Assembly (NCBI GenBank): GCA_030065115.1
Contig: JASJDO010000002.1
Span: forward strand, 1 to 45,135
Direction of reading: 5' to 3'
Source: Rhizobiaceae bacterium
Lineage (GTDB): Bacteria > Pseudomonadota > Alphaproteobacteria > Rhizobiales > Rhizobiaceae
Length of the DNA: 45,135 nt
This document shows positions 17,214 to 26,075 of this stretch, one piece after another (the stretch's first letter is position 1; each line of letters starts with the position of its first letter). The notes under the pieces are model-generated. The model searched no databases and had not been told where the DNA came from. It worked only from the letters and a program-made list of their open reading frames with translations. A program made the position numbers and the translations under genes.

Positions 17214-19352
17214 ATGTTTGAACATCATATGGTAGAAATCGATTGGGGCGGACGTCCGCTCACGATCGAAACAGGTAAGGTTGCACGTCAGGCAGATGGC
17301 TGTGTGATTGTGACATACGGTGAAACAACCGTTATGTGTGCGGTTGTATCTGACAAGGCACCTAAGCCTGGCATGGATTTCTTCCCGCTAACTGTAAACT
17401 ATATCGAAAAAGCTTATGCCGCTGGTAAAATTCCCGGTGGTTACTTTAAACGTGAAGGTCGTCCGTCAGAAAACGAAACGCTTGTGTCTCGTTTGATTGA
17501 CCGTCCGATCCGCCCGCTGTTCGCTGAAGGCTATAAATGCGACACGCAAGTAACGTGTATGGTCATCAGCCACGATCTGGAAAACAATCCTGACATTGTT
17601 GCAATGGTTGCAACATCAGCAGCGCTGGCAATTGCTGGTTTGCCGTTCCAGGGTCCTATTGGCGGGGCGCGTGTTGGCTTGATTGATGGCGAATATGTGC
17701 TGAACCCGAACATCGATGAGATGGACGAATCTGATCTTGATCTTGTTGTTGCCGGTACCCGAGACGCAGTGCTGATGGTGGAATCAGAAGCTAACGTGCT
17801 TTCTGAAGAAGTCATGCTTGGCGCGGTCATGTTTGGTCATGAAGAGTTCCAGCCTGTGATTGATGCAGTGGCTGAACTTGCTGAAAAGGCAGGTAAGGAA
17901 GAGCGTGAGCACGAAGTGCCGGATCACTCAGAGCTTCAAGCCAAAGTGACTAAGCTGATTGGTAAGGACATCGATGCTGCGTATACGATTTCTGATAAGC
18001 AGGAACGTTATGAAGCGCTGGACGCTGCCAAGGCGAAAGCCAAAGAAGAATTCCTCTCTGAAGAATCAACGGATGATGAAGCCAACATTCTCGGCGATGT
18101 AGTGAAATCCGTTCAGGCGAATGTGGTTCGCGGTTCTATAATCAAAACTGGCAAGCGGATTGATGGTCGTGATCTTTCGACTGTTCGCCAGATCGTTTCT
18201 GAAGTGGGTGTACTTCCACGTACGCACGGTTCAGCTGTCTTTACCCGTGGCGAGACACAAGCGCTGGTCGTTGCAACGCTTGGTACTTCAGATGATGAGC
18301 AGATGATTGACGCGCTGACTGGCACGTACAAAGAAAACTTTATGCTGCACTATAACTTCCCACCATATTCTGTGGGTGAGACCGGACGCATTGGCTTCAC
18401 TGGTCGTCGCGAAATTGGTCATGGCAAGCTCGCATGGCGTGCGGTTCGTGCGGTTTTGCCGAGCAAGGAAGAATTTCCATATACCATGCGCGCAGTATCC
18501 GAGATTACTGAATCAAATGGTTCTTCTTCGATGGCAACTGTTTGTGGTACATCGCTTGCTTTCATGGACGCAGGTGTCCCACTCAAGGCGCCAGTTGCCG
18601 GTATTGCGATGGGTCTGATCAAGGAAGGTGATGAGTTTGCTGTCCTTTCCGATATTCTAGGTGATGAAGATCATCTCGGTGATATGGACTTTAAGGTTGC
18701 GGGTACTTCTGAAGGCATCACATCGCTTCAGATGGACATCAAGATCACAGGTATCACCGAAGAGATCATGCAAATTGCGCTGGAACAAGCCAAAGGCGGT
18801 CGTGAAACCATTCTTGGTGAAATGAACAAGGCGCTTTCCGAGGGCCGTGCTGAACTTGGAGAGTTTGCTCCACGCATCGAGAGCTTCTCAATTCCAACTG
18901 ACAAGATCCGTGAAGTGATCGGTTCAGGCGGCAAGGTGATCCGCGAGATCGTTGAAAAGACAGGAGCGAAAGTTTCTATTGAAGATGATGGTACCGTTAA
19001 AGTTGCATCGTCTTCTGCCAAGGAGATCGAAGCAGCCGTGAAATGGATCCGCTCCATCACGGATGACCCTGAAGTAGGCGAAATCTACGAAGGTACAGTT
19101 GTTAAATGCGTGGACTTCGGCGCATTCGTAAACTTCTTCGGTGCCAAAGACGGTTTGGTTCACATCTCGCAGCTTGCCAATGAACGTGTTGGCAAGACGA
19201 CTGATGTTGTCAATGAAGGCGACAAGGTTTGGGTCAAGCTGATGGGCTTTGATGATCGTGGCAAGGTTCGCTTGTCCATGAAGGTTGTTGATCAGGAAAC
19301 CGGCAAGGAAATTCCGAAAGATGAACCAAAAGATGATGGCGGCGACGACTAA
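17214..19352 (+). CDS. pnp: polyribonucleotide nucleotidyltransferase (PNPase)
   Basis: PNPase degrades RNA from the 3' end by phosphorolysis and is part of the degradosome. The 712 residues contain two RNase PH domains (about 10-145, and from about 310 with [14 protein letters not shown]), the helical linker between them, the conserved [20 protein letters not shown] and [19 protein letters not shown] segments, a KH domain (about 555-615, [20 protein letters not shown]) and an S1 domain (about 622-690, [33 protein letters not shown]). AAGGA lies six bases before the ATG. The upstream hairpin suggests autoregulation. The terminator follows closely. Confidence 0.98.
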   Translation: MFEHHMVEIDWGGRPLTIETGKVARQADGCVIVTYGETTVMCAVVSDKAPKPGMDFFPLTVNYIEKAYAAGKIPGGYFKREGRPSENETLVSRLIDRPIRPLFAEGYKCDTQVTCMVISHDLENNPDIVAMVATSAALAIAGLPFQGPIGGARVGLIDGEYVLNPNIDEMDESDLDLVVAGTRDAVLMVESEANVLSEEVMLGAVMFGHEEFQPVIDAVAELAEKAGKEEREHEVPDHSELQAKVTKLIGKDIDAAYTISDKQERYEALDAAKAKAKEEFLSEESTDDEANILGDVVKSVQANVVRGSIIKTGKRIDGRDLSTVRQIVSEVGVLPRTHGSAVFTRGETQALVVATLGTSDDEQMIDALTGTYKENFMLHYNFPPYSVGETGRIGFTGRREIGHGKLAWRAVRAVLPSKEEFPYTMRAVSEITESNGSSSMATVCGTSLAFMDAGVPLKAPVAGIAMGLIKEGDEFAVLSDILGDEDHLGDMDFKVAGTSEGITSLQMDIKITGITEEIMQIALEQAKGGRETILGEMNKALSEGRAELGEFAPRIESFSIPTDKIREVIGSGGKVIREIVEKTGAKVSIEDDGTVKVASSSAKEIEAAVKWIRSITDDPEVGEIYEGTVVKCVDFGAFVNFFGAKDGLVHISQLANERVGKTTDVVNEGDKVWVKLMGFDDRGKVRLSMKVVDQETGKEIPKDEPKDDGGDD

Positions 19353-19373
19353 GCGTTTGCCTATTACTCAATG

Positions 19374-19398
19374 AAGGCCGGGTTTCCCGGCCTTTTTT
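19374..19398 (+). terminator. pnp terminator
   Basis: AAGGCCGGG (19374-19382), loop TTT, CCCGGCCTT (19386-19394), then TTTTATT. A textbook intrinsic terminator 22 bases after the pnp stop. Confidence 0.95.
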
Positions 19399-19456
19399 AT
19401 TGCCTTCTGGTGCCAATCGCGTAACAAAAGTGAATGTAAGGGACCAGGTTGGCACA

Positions 19457-20068
19457 ATGAAAACATCAAGAATTTTTGCTCCGGGAATATTGTTGGCTCT
19501 GCCTATGCTGGCTGCATGTCAAACGCTTTCAAAAGAAGAATGTGTGGCCGCTGATTGGCGCGTGATCGGAGAACAGGACGGCGCACAAGGGCATGATCCA
19601 CAGTCTCGTTTTGGTCGGCACGTACAAGCTTGTGAGAAGGCTGGCATTATTCCTGATCAAACCCTTTGGAATGCTGGTTATCAGGTAGGGGTTCGTAGAT
19701 TCTGCACTCCCACAAATGGGCTGGCGCATGGTCAACGCGGTGGTTCATACAACAATATATGTCCGGCGGATCAAGCGGGCCTCTTTGACGAAGGCTATCG
19801 CCTTGGTTTTCGGGAACATGCAAAACGGCGGGAGATAGATTCACTTAGCAGCCAGATCCGTTCCGCGCGGTTTTCTAGTGATCAACGACGCAAGGAAATT
19901 TCCGAAGGCAAGATTGACCAGATTGAAGGCGAGAGAATCATTCGTGAGAATGAATTTCGGATAAACGGCTTCAATCGCGAGATTGGCCGGAAAGAAATCG
20001 AGCTTGAGCAAATCCAGCGCGAGGTTGAAGACTTTCGTTTCCGCCAACAAAACCGGATAAACGGGTGA
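19457..20068 (+). CDS. DUF2799-like lipoprotein with C-terminal coiled coil
   Basis: A 203-residue predicted lipoprotein: the signal peptide MKTSRIFAPGILLALPMLAAC ends in the lipobox LAAC, so the mature protein starts at Cys21. The next part (ECVAADWRVIGEQDGAQGHDPQSRFGRHVQAC) resembles DUF2799, with paired cysteines. From about residue 125 to the end it is a charged helix rich in Arg, Glu, Gln and Ile, likely a coiled coil. ATG at 19457 is chosen because it directly starts the signal peptide. Its role is unknown; it is a likely substrate of the Lnt encoded at 1621. It lies seven bases before the methyltransferase. Confidence 0.8.
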   Translation: MKTSRIFAPGILLALPMLAACQTLSKEECVAADWRVIGEQDGAQGHDPQSRFGRHVQACEKAGIIPDQTLWNAGYQVGVRRFCTPTNGLAHGQRGGSYNNICPADQAGLFDEGYRLGFREHAKRREIDSLSSQIRSARFSSDQRRKEISEGKIDQIEGERIIRENEFRINGFNREIGRKEIELEQIQREVEDFRFRQQNRING

Positions 20069-20074
20069 ACAACT

Positions 20075-21112
20075 TTGGCTTCAAAACAAGATTGTCGAGA
20101 TGCACTCGTACTTGCTCTGGAACGTGGAATTGCTGGAAAGCCTGAAGATGGCCTCTGGCGGTTCTACAATGCCAGCCCTTTGCCTGGGTTGGGCGGACAC
20201 TGGAAGAAGGCATTGCTTTGCCAGCAAGGATTTAGACCTGAGTATTTGCACTTGAAGCAGTGTGGTTATTCAGTTGTCTCACAATTTTCTGGAAAGGAAC
20301 CATCTACATTAGGAGCAATCTTTCTTTTGGGACGAAACAGAGAATGGAATGAGTATATGCTCTCCCATATCTGGAATCGCTATGGTCCCAGCGGCAGATT
20401 GATTGTTGTAGGCGATAAAACCTCTGGTATTGGTTCGATTAGAAAATGGTTCGGTTCACAGGTCACTATTTCCGACGCTTTTGCCAAGTTTCATTCTGTT
20501 GTATTTTGGGCTGATAGACACTACTCAAACCCTGATTTGCCCAGGCCGTTTGGCTTCAGCATGCCCTTTCCACCTGGAAAATTCTTTGATGGCTATATGA
20601 CACGAGCTGGCATGTTCTCTTCTGACAGGCCTGACGCTGGGTCCCTTTTGCTTGTTGAACATTTTGATGAACGGATCAGAGGAAAGATTGCCGATCTTGG
20701 GGCGGGTTGGGGCTATCTATCTGGTGAGCTCTTGAAACGTTCTGAGCAGATAGAAGAGATTGATCTCTTTGAGGCCGGTTGGGAATCGCTTCAAGCCGCA
20801 GAAGGCAACTTATGCAACCTTCCGAATGCCGAATCAAGATATCACTGGATCGACGTCACTACAGAATTCCCAAAAAAACCATATGACTGGGTGATCATGA
20901 ACCCGCCATTCCATTCAGCGGGTCGCGCAGCAGAACCTGCGCTAGGTCAGAAATTCATCGACGTGGCAGCATCCACACTTCCCTCCGGTGGCAAATTTCT
21001 GATGGTGGCAAACAAAAATCTGCCTTATGAAAAAACGCTTGAAACAAAGTTCCGGCGGTTTGAAAAACTGGCTGAGCGGAACGGGTTCAAAGTGTTTGAA
21101 GCGGTAAAGTAA
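20075..21112 (+). CDS. class I SAM-dependent methyltransferase (RsmC-like)
   Basis: A 345-residue protein with a C-terminal methyltransferase domain. The SAM motif IADLGAGWGYLSGELL is at about residue 205, and the catalytic motif NPPFHSAGR at about 273, as in RsmC/RlmG-type guanine-N2 rRNA methyltransferases. The N-terminal half (to about 175) looks like the degenerate substrate-binding half of those enzymes. The start is TTG at 20075, six bases after the upstream stop; no in-frame ATG comes early enough to keep this N-terminal half. The RNA target is not readable. It ends six bases from the convergent fabI stop. Confidence 0.83.
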   Translation: MASKQDCRDALVLALERGIAGKPEDGLWRFYNASPLPGLGGHWKKALLCQQGFRPEYLHLKQCGYSVVSQFSGKEPSTLGAIFLLGRNREWNEYMLSHIWNRYGPSGRLIVVGDKTSGIGSIRKWFGSQVTISDAFAKFHSVVFWADRHYSNPDLPRPFGFSMPFPPGKFFDGYMTRAGMFSSDRPDAGSLLLVEHFDERIRGKIADLGAGWGYLSGELLKRSEQIEEIDLFEAGWESLQAAEGNLCNLPNAESRYHWIDVTTEFPKKPYDWVIMNPPFHSAGRAAEPALGQKFIDVAASTLPSGGKFLMVANKNLPYEKTLETKFRRFEKLAERNGFKVFEAVK

Positions 21113-21118
21113 TCCGTT

Positions 21119-21922
21119 TTATTCATCCATCGCATTCAACTCTTCAAGGCGCGGCATGGAAAGTGTTGAATAGCCAGAGTCCACAAAATGAATTTCTCCC
21201 GTCACGCCGGATGAGAGGTCAGAGAGCAGATAGAGCCCCGATCCGCCAACCTCGGAAATATCAACCGTGCGGCGAAGCGGCGAGTTTCGCTTCTGATAGT
21301 TGAACATGGCTCGCGCATCGGAAACACCTGCCCCTGCAAGTGTACGCACCGGACCCGCTGAAATTGCATTAACGCGGATACCCTGTGGTCCATAATCGTT
21401 CGCCAGATAACGGACACTCGCTTCAAGGGCCGCCTTGGCAACACCCATCACGTTGTAGTTCGGCATAACACGCGTTGCACCACCATAGGTGAGCGTGATC
21501 ATCGAACCGCCTTCGGTCATTAGTTCCGCAGCCCTTTTTGCAATCTCTGTGAATGAGAAACACGAGATGACCATCGTTCGAGAGAAGTTTTCCCGCGTGG
21601 TGTCAGCATACAAGCCCTTTAACTCATCTTTGTCAGAAAATGCAATTGCATGAACAAGGAAGTCGATTTTGCCCCATTGTTCTTTGAGGGTAGCAAATAC
21701 TGCATCTACTGAATCGATATCCTCAACATCGCAATCCAACAGCAGTTCTGCGCCCACTTTCTCGGCCAGCGGCTTTACCCGTTTGCCAAATGCTTCTCCC
21801 TGATAGGTAAATGCTAGTTCTGCGCCCTGGTCTGCCAGCTGTTTCGCAATTCCCCACGCAATTGAATGGCTGTTCGCCACACCCATGACAAGCCCGCGCT
21901 TGCCCTTCATCAAATCACTCAT
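21119..21922 (-). CDS. fabI: enoyl-[acyl-carrier-protein] reductase (NADH)
   Basis: FabI does the last reduction of each fatty-acid elongation cycle. The 267-residue SDR protein shows the start GKRGLVMGVANSHSIAWGIA (cofactor loop), Tyr146 in LTYGG, Tyr156 and Lys163 in YNVMGVAK, the same residue numbers as the E. coli catalytic set, and NAISAGPVRTLAGAG after it. It ends a three-gene unsaturated-fatty-acid block, fabA-fabB-fabI, reading leftwards with 12 bases after fabB. Confidence 0.97.
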   Translation of the reverse strand: MSDLMKGKRGLVMGVANSHSIAWGIAKQLADQGAELAFTYQGEAFGKRVKPLAEKVGAELLLDCDVEDIDSVDAVFATLKEQWGKIDFLVHAIAFSDKDELKGLYADTTRENFSRTMVISCFSFTEIAKRAAELMTEGGSMITLTYGGATRVMPNYNVMGVAKAALEASVRYLANDYGPQGIRVNAISAGPVRTLAGAGVSDARAMFNYQKRNSPLRRTVDISEVGGSGLYLLSDLSSGVTGEIHFVDSGYSTLSMPRLEELNAMDE

Positions 21923-21934
21923 GTTTTGGCGCCC

Positions 21935-23152
21935 CTAGCCGTTATACCGCTGCATCGCGATGGTTGCATTCGTGCCGCCAAAACCAAATGAATTGGTAAT
22001 GACAGTGTTGAGTTCAACATTGTCTCGACGCTCCAGAACGATGTCGGCACCTTCCGTTGCCGGATCGAGTTCCTGAATATGCGCACTTTGGCAAATGAAC
22101 TGGTTCTGCATCATCAGGAGGCAATAAATCGCTTCCTGAACACCAGTTGCGCCGAGAGAATGCCCGGTCAATGATTTGGTGGCAGAGATGGCGGGGCTTT
22201 TGTCACCAAATACTTCTTTGATTGCTTCAATTTCCTTCAGATCGCCGACAGGCGTGGAAGTTCCATGTGGATTAATATAGTCGATCGGATCATTGACGGT
22301 TGAAAGCGCCATGTTCATGCATCGCACTGCGCCTTCGCCTGAAGGAGCAACCATGTCATATCCGTCAGAGGTTGCACCGTAGCCGATGATTTCACCGTAG
22401 ATTTTCGCGCCGCGGGCCTTGGCATGTTCAAGCTCTTCGAGGACCAAAACACCAGCGCCTCCTGCAATCACAAACCCGTCGCGATTGGCGTCATATGCAC
22501 GAGAGGCAGTGGACGGCGTGTCATTATATTTGGAGGACATTGCGCCCATTGCATCAAACAGGTTTGACATGGACCAGTCGAGATCCTCCGAGCCGCCAGC
22601 AAACACAATATCCTGCTTGCCAATCTGAATGGTCTCATAGGCATTGCCAATACAATGGTTTGATGTCGCACAGGCTGAAGAAATTGAGTAGTTCACACCC
22701 TTGATTTGGAATTGGGTCGCCAGAACCGCAGATGCTGTTGAACTCATTGCCTTGGGCACGGCGGTAGGTCCAATTCGCTTGGGTCCCTTCTCTCGGGTGA
22801 TATCTGCTGCTTCGTAAATTGTTTTTGTTGATGGTCCGCCGGATCCCATGATTATGCCGGTACGAGGATTGATGACATCTCCCTCTTCCAGTCCTGCATC
22901 CTGAATGGCCTGATCCATTGCGATGTAGTTCCAGGCAGTCCCTTTCGCCATAAAACGGACAGTTCGCCGGTCCAAAACTTCAAAAGGATCAAGGGTTGGT
23001 GCGCCATGGACCTGGCATCGGAAGCCGTATTTGGTGAAATCCTCCGAGGCACTGATGCCGGATTTGGCCTCGCGCAATGACGCCAATACTTCCTGAGAGT
23101 TGTTTCCGATGGATGAGACAATACCCATACCAGTCACGACTACACGCTTCAT
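21935..23152 (-). CDS. fabB: beta-ketoacyl-ACP synthase I
   Basis: FabB condenses acyl-ACP with malonyl-ACP and is needed for unsaturated chains. The 405 residues hold the Cys-His-His triad: Cys161 in [11 protein letters not shown], His in [11 protein letters not shown] and His in [12 protein letters not shown]. The start [16 protein letters not shown] is typical. Together with fabA directly upstream (28-base gap) it forms the anaerobic unsaturated fatty acid pathway. Confidence 0.97.
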   Translation of the reverse strand: MKRVVVTGMGIVSSIGNNSQEVLASLREAKSGISASEDFTKYGFRCQVHGAPTLDPFEVLDRRTVRFMAKGTAWNYIAMDQAIQDAGLEEGDVINPRTGIIMGSGGPSTKTIYEAADITREKGPKRIGPTAVPKAMSSTASAVLATQFQIKGVNYSISSACATSNHCIGNAYETIQIGKQDIVFAGGSEDLDWSMSNLFDAMGAMSSKYNDTPSTASRAYDANRDGFVIAGGAGVLVLEELEHAKARGAKIYGEIIGYGATSDGYDMVAPSGEGAVRCMNMALSTVNDPIDYINPHGTSTPVGDLKEIEAIKEVFGDKSPAISATKSLTGHSLGATGVQEAIYCLLMMQNQFICQSAHIQELDPATEGADIVLERRDNVELNTVITNSFGFGGTNATIAMQRYNG

Positions 23153-23180
23153 AACGTTTCCTCGTTGCTAAGACTTCCGA

Positions 23181-23696
23181 TCAGGAAGCTTTTTCTTTTG
23201 ACAGACCCACTTTGAGATCTTTTGCAGTATAAATTTGTTCGCCGTCCGCTTTTAGCCAGCCATCAGCAATCCCAAGCACAAGTCGACCGCGCATGACACG
23301 CTTGAAGTCGACGCCATATTCAACAAGCTTGGTATTTGGTGTGACCATGCCTTTGAACTTTACCTCTCCTGTAGACAGCGCCATCCCATAGCCGGGCTCA
23401 CCCAACCAGCCAAGATAAAAGCCTGTCAATTGCCAAAGTGCGTCCAAACCAAGGCAGCCCGGCATGATTTCATTGCCGATGAAATGGCATGGGAAAAACC
23501 AGTGGTCCGGCTTGATGTCAAACTCCGCGCGGATACAGCCCTTTCCATGCTCGCCACCATCTTCCAGCACCTGGGTGATACGATCAAACATCAGCATGGG
23601 TGGGGCGGGTAGTTGCGCATTGCCTTGACCAAAAAGTTCACCTTTTCCGCACTTTATCAAATCGTCATAGTCAAAACTGGATTGGCGGTCGCTCAT
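23181..23696 (-). CDS. fabA: 3-hydroxydecanoyl-ACP dehydratase/isomerase
   Basis: FabA dehydrates beta-hydroxydecanoyl-ACP and isomerises trans-2 to cis-3-decenoyl-ACP, the branch point to unsaturated fatty acids. In 171 residues the catalytic His71 and Asp85 are in [20 protein letters not shown], equivalent to His70 and Asp84 of E. coli FabA. The hot-dog core ends with [19 protein letters not shown]. The gene is divergent from irr, an arrangement common in rhizobia. Confidence 0.97.
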   Translation of the reverse strand: MSDRQSSFDYDDLIKCGKGELFGQGNAQLPAPPMLMFDRITQVLEDGGEHGKGCIRAEFDIKPDHWFFPCHFIGNEIMPGCLGLDALWQLTGFYLGWLGEPGYGMALSTGEVKFKGMVTPNTKLVEYGVDFKRVMRGRLVLGIADGWLKADGEQIYTAKDLKVGLSKEKAS

Positions 23697-23762
23697 GAAA
23701 ATCAGTATCCCCTATTTCTGCCGACAGGATATCCGGCATTTTTCAAAACTCTTCGATTCCTA

Positions 23763-23783
23763 GCACAAGCAATATCCTTGTGC
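23763..23783. repeat. 7-bp inverted repeat in the fabA-irr intergenic region
   Basis: GCACAAG (23763-23769), seven bases, CTTGTGC (23777-23783), about 67 bases upstream of fabA. It may be a binding site for a fatty-acid regulator; there is no T-run. The remaining 252-base intergenic region shows only the irr promoter candidate; I saw no clear iron-control (ICE) palindrome. Confidence 0.45.
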
Positions 23784-23888
23784 CAAAGGAAGATTTGTAA
23801 TTTTGTTCGGTCTTTCAAGTTACATAGGCAGGAATTTTTTGCGCAAGGTAGGGTGTTTACGACAATTTGAAGCGGTGTAAATCGACGC

Positions 23889-23917
23889 TTGCGACCATTC
23901 GCCTAAGGCATTATATT
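23889..23917 (+). promoter_or_regulatory. irr promoter candidate
   Basis: TTGCGA (23889-23894), exactly 17 bases, TATATT (23912-23917). A start near 23924 leaves about 25 bases of leader before the irr ATG. Confidence 0.65.
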
Positions 23918-23948
23918 CTCCAGAGGTAGATCAGACTGGTCCAGATAC

Positions 23949-24362
23949 ATGAATCAGACGTTGGATATGGAAGCGAGACTTCGCGAGGCTAAACTACGCC
24001 CCACACGGCAACGCGTTGCGTTGGCTGAGTTGATGTTCTCAAAAGGTGATCGCCACCTGTCTGCCGAAAAACTGTATGACGAAGCCCGTGAGGCTGGTGT
24101 CGCGGTATCTCTTGCAACAATCTACAACACGCTTCACCAATTTACTGACAATGGCCTGTTGCGTGCGATTTCCATTGATTCCAGCAAAACTTATTTTGAT
24201 ACGAATACCGGAAATCACCATCATTTCTTTTTGGAAGATTCCGAAGAAGTTGTTGATATGCCAGATGGGTATGTAACTGTTGGCAACCTGCCTGAACCAC
24301 CTGAAGGCATGGAAATTAGCAGCGTCGATGTTATCGTACGTGTGCGCAACAACCGCTCGTAA
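23949..24362 (+). CDS. irr: iron response regulator Irr (Fur family)
   Basis: Irr is the rhizobial Fur-family regulator that senses iron through haem status. The 137 residues show the winged HTH (LRPTRQRVALAELMF ... LATIYNTLHQFTDNGLLRAI) and the Irr hallmark triple histidine His90-His92 in TGNHHHFF. There is no cysteine at all, so it has neither the Fur structural zinc CxxC sites nor the N-terminal GCPWHD haem motif of Bradyrhizobium Irr; it resembles the Rhizobium-type Irr. Its position divergent from fabA matches other Hyphomicrobiales. Confidence 0.93.
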   Translation: MNQTLDMEARLREAKLRPTRQRVALAELMFSKGDRHLSAEKLYDEAREAGVAVSLATIYNTLHQFTDNGLLRAISIDSSKTYFDTNTGNHHHFFLEDSEEVVDMPDGYVTVGNLPEPPEGMEISSVDVIVRVRNNRS

Positions 24363-24370
24363 GCAGCTGT

Positions 24371-24955
24371 CTATTCCTCAATCTTTTCATCCGGGTAAAC
24401 GCCCCAGATTTTTGTCTTTGAGACGTATCCTTCAATATTCTTCACGTTGACCTTACACCAGTCGTCGTCACAGGCTTCGACCTTTGCAACGACCCAAGGC
24501 TCAAGCTTGGCGATTGTGCGCGTATTCTGTGACCCTTCCTGATGCATGCTTGCCAGGCCTGTAATCTTGTCGCTTTCCCACGGATTGATGACCGCCGTGC
24601 GTTTACTGGAAAGCAGTGAATGCAAAATCCAGCCTTCATTTCCTTCCGGGTCTCTGACCTTACGCCAATTGTCATATTCCTGAATAATTTCCATCGGAAG
24701 ACCAGGCTTCAAATAGCGCCACAAAACCTGAAATTCGCGACCCGGACCCACACGCATGTTCACCCGCTTTGACTTGAGGCTCACAAATCGGGGCAATGGC
24801 AGACCCGATTTACCTGTTGAAGCAGCGCTCGCTTCAGAAACAAACGGTTCGATTGGATTTCCCGGCATAGCGATGGCAAAAGCGATAGCCAAACCGGCAG
24901 AAACCAGCTTTCTGGTCGATATACTGTCTTTAAGTTTTCTGAATGATGCAGTCAT
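24371..24955 (-). CDS. exported protein with two SH3-like domains
   Basis: A 194-residue protein. Residues 1-45 look like a signal sequence (basic MTASFRKLKDSISTRK, then hydrophobic LVSAGLAIAFAIAM, then SEASAAS). Two bacterial SH3 folds follow: about 58-110 (KRVNMRVGPGREFQVLWRYLKPG ... DNWRKVRDPEGNEGWI) and about 133-185 (RTIAKLEPWVVAKVEACDDDWCKVNVKNIEGYV). Such domains usually bind cell-wall peptides in the periplasm. ATG at 24955 is chosen; the extended frame would need TTG at 25051 and would place a hydrophilic stretch before the signal. It ends eight bases from the convergent irr stop. Confidence 0.82.
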   Translation of the reverse strand: MTASFRKLKDSISTRKLVSAGLAIAFAIAMPGNPIEPFVSEASAASTGKSGLPLPRFVSLKSKRVNMRVGPGREFQVLWRYLKPGLPMEIIQEYDNWRKVRDPEGNEGWILHSLLSSKRTAVINPWESDKITGLASMHQEGSQNTRTIAKLEPWVVAKVEACDDDWCKVNVKNIEGYVSKTKIWGVYPDEKIEE

Positions 24956-25075
24956 GGAGTCAATGAAGCTTGAGTTGCAGGCTAAGTTTGATAAACCTGT
25001 ATGGTCCTTTCCATACTCGCAATTCAGGGTTAACAGGATGTCAACGCGCAACGCATTCTATAGAAAGCTGCTGGC

Positions 25076-26071
25076 ATGAATGGTAAAAAACCGGTCGTCG
25101 TCGTGACCCGAAAACTTCCCGATTCCATCGAAACAAGGATGCGGGAACTTTTTAAGACCAAACTGAATTTGGCAGATGAGGCTCTTACCCATGAAGAACT
25201 GTTGGAGGCGGTTAAAACAGCGGATGTATTGGTGCCGACCGTAACCGATGCAATTAATGCAGATGTCATTAATGCCGCTGGCGATCAGCTCAAGCTGATT
25301 GCCAATTTCGGCAATGGTGTGGACAACATTGATGTTGCCGCCGCTGCAAAAAAAGGGATTGTTGTCACCAACACCCCAAATGTTCTGACAGAAGATACGG
25401 CAGATATGACCATGGGGCTGATGATCGCCGTGTCCCGTCGTTTCGTTGAAGGTGCACAGGCGATCAACAAGGGCAAATTCCAGGGTTGGTCGCCCACCTG
25501 GATGCTGGGTAGTCGAATTTGGGGCAAGCGTCTCGGCATTATCGGAATGGGCCGTATTGGCACCGCGGTCGCACGTCGTGCCAAGGCGTTTGGCCTGTCG
25601 ATCCACTATCACAATCGCCAACCCGTTGTTGAGCACGTGGAAAATGAATTGGAAGCAACCTATTGGGATGATCTCGATCAGATGCTGCCACGCGTTGATT
25701 TTGTTTCGGTAAACTGTCCGGCCACTCCCGAGACAGAAAACCTGATCAACGAAGAACGTCTTCGTCTTCTTCAGAAGGACGCTATCATCGTCAATACTGC
25801 CAGAGGTCAGATCATCGATATTGATGCCTTGACCCGCGCCATTGCCCATGGCGCGCTTGGTGGAGCCGGTTTGGATATTTTTGGCCATGGCAACGACATC
25901 AAGGAAGACATGATGGGTCTGGTGAAAAAGGGCAAGGTCGTGCTTCTGCCACACATGGGGTCAGCAACCCGGGAAGGCCGATTGGAGATGGGTGAGCGGG
26001 TGCTGATCAACATTCGGACCTGGGTTGACCAGCACCGGCCACCGGACCGGGTTTTGCCGCCAAAGGAATAA
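25076..26071 (+). CDS. D-2-hydroxyacid dehydrogenase (glyoxylate/hydroxypyruvate reductase-like) lacking the catalytic Glu
   Basis: A 331-residue NAD-dependent D-2-hydroxyacid dehydrogenase close to rhizobial glyoxylate reductases: FGNGVDNIDVAAAAKKGI, TEDTADMTMGLM, the dinucleotide fold LGIIGMGRIGTAVARRAKAFG, catalytic Arg243 in NTARG and His293 in LLPHMGSA. The third catalytic residue, normally the Glu of DVFExEP, is absent: the segment reads LDIFGHGND, with Gly272 exactly 29 residues after the Arg, the spacing of E. coli SerA (R240, E269). The enzyme may be slow, altered or pH-shifted. It precedes a PfkB kinase by four bases. Confidence 0.85.
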   Translation: MNGKKPVVVVTRKLPDSIETRMRELFKTKLNLADEALTHEELLEAVKTADVLVPTVTDAINADVINAAGDQLKLIANFGNGVDNIDVAAAAKKGIVVTNTPNVLTEDTADMTMGLMIAVSRRFVEGAQAINKGKFQGWSPTWMLGSRIWGKRLGIIGMGRIGTAVARRAKAFGLSIHYHNRQPVVEHVENELEATYWDDLDQMLPRVDFVSVNCPATPETENLINEERLRLLQKDAIIVNTARGQIIDIDALTRAIAHGALGGAGLDIFGHGNDIKEDMMGLVKKGKVVLLPHMGSATREGRLEMGERVLINIRTWVDQHRPPDRVLPPKE

Positions 26072-26075
26072 TGAT

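Noticed and set aside
25058-25954. Minus-strand open frame of 298 residues opposite the dehydrogenase
   Set aside because: Antisense shadow of a gene with visible NAD-binding motifs.
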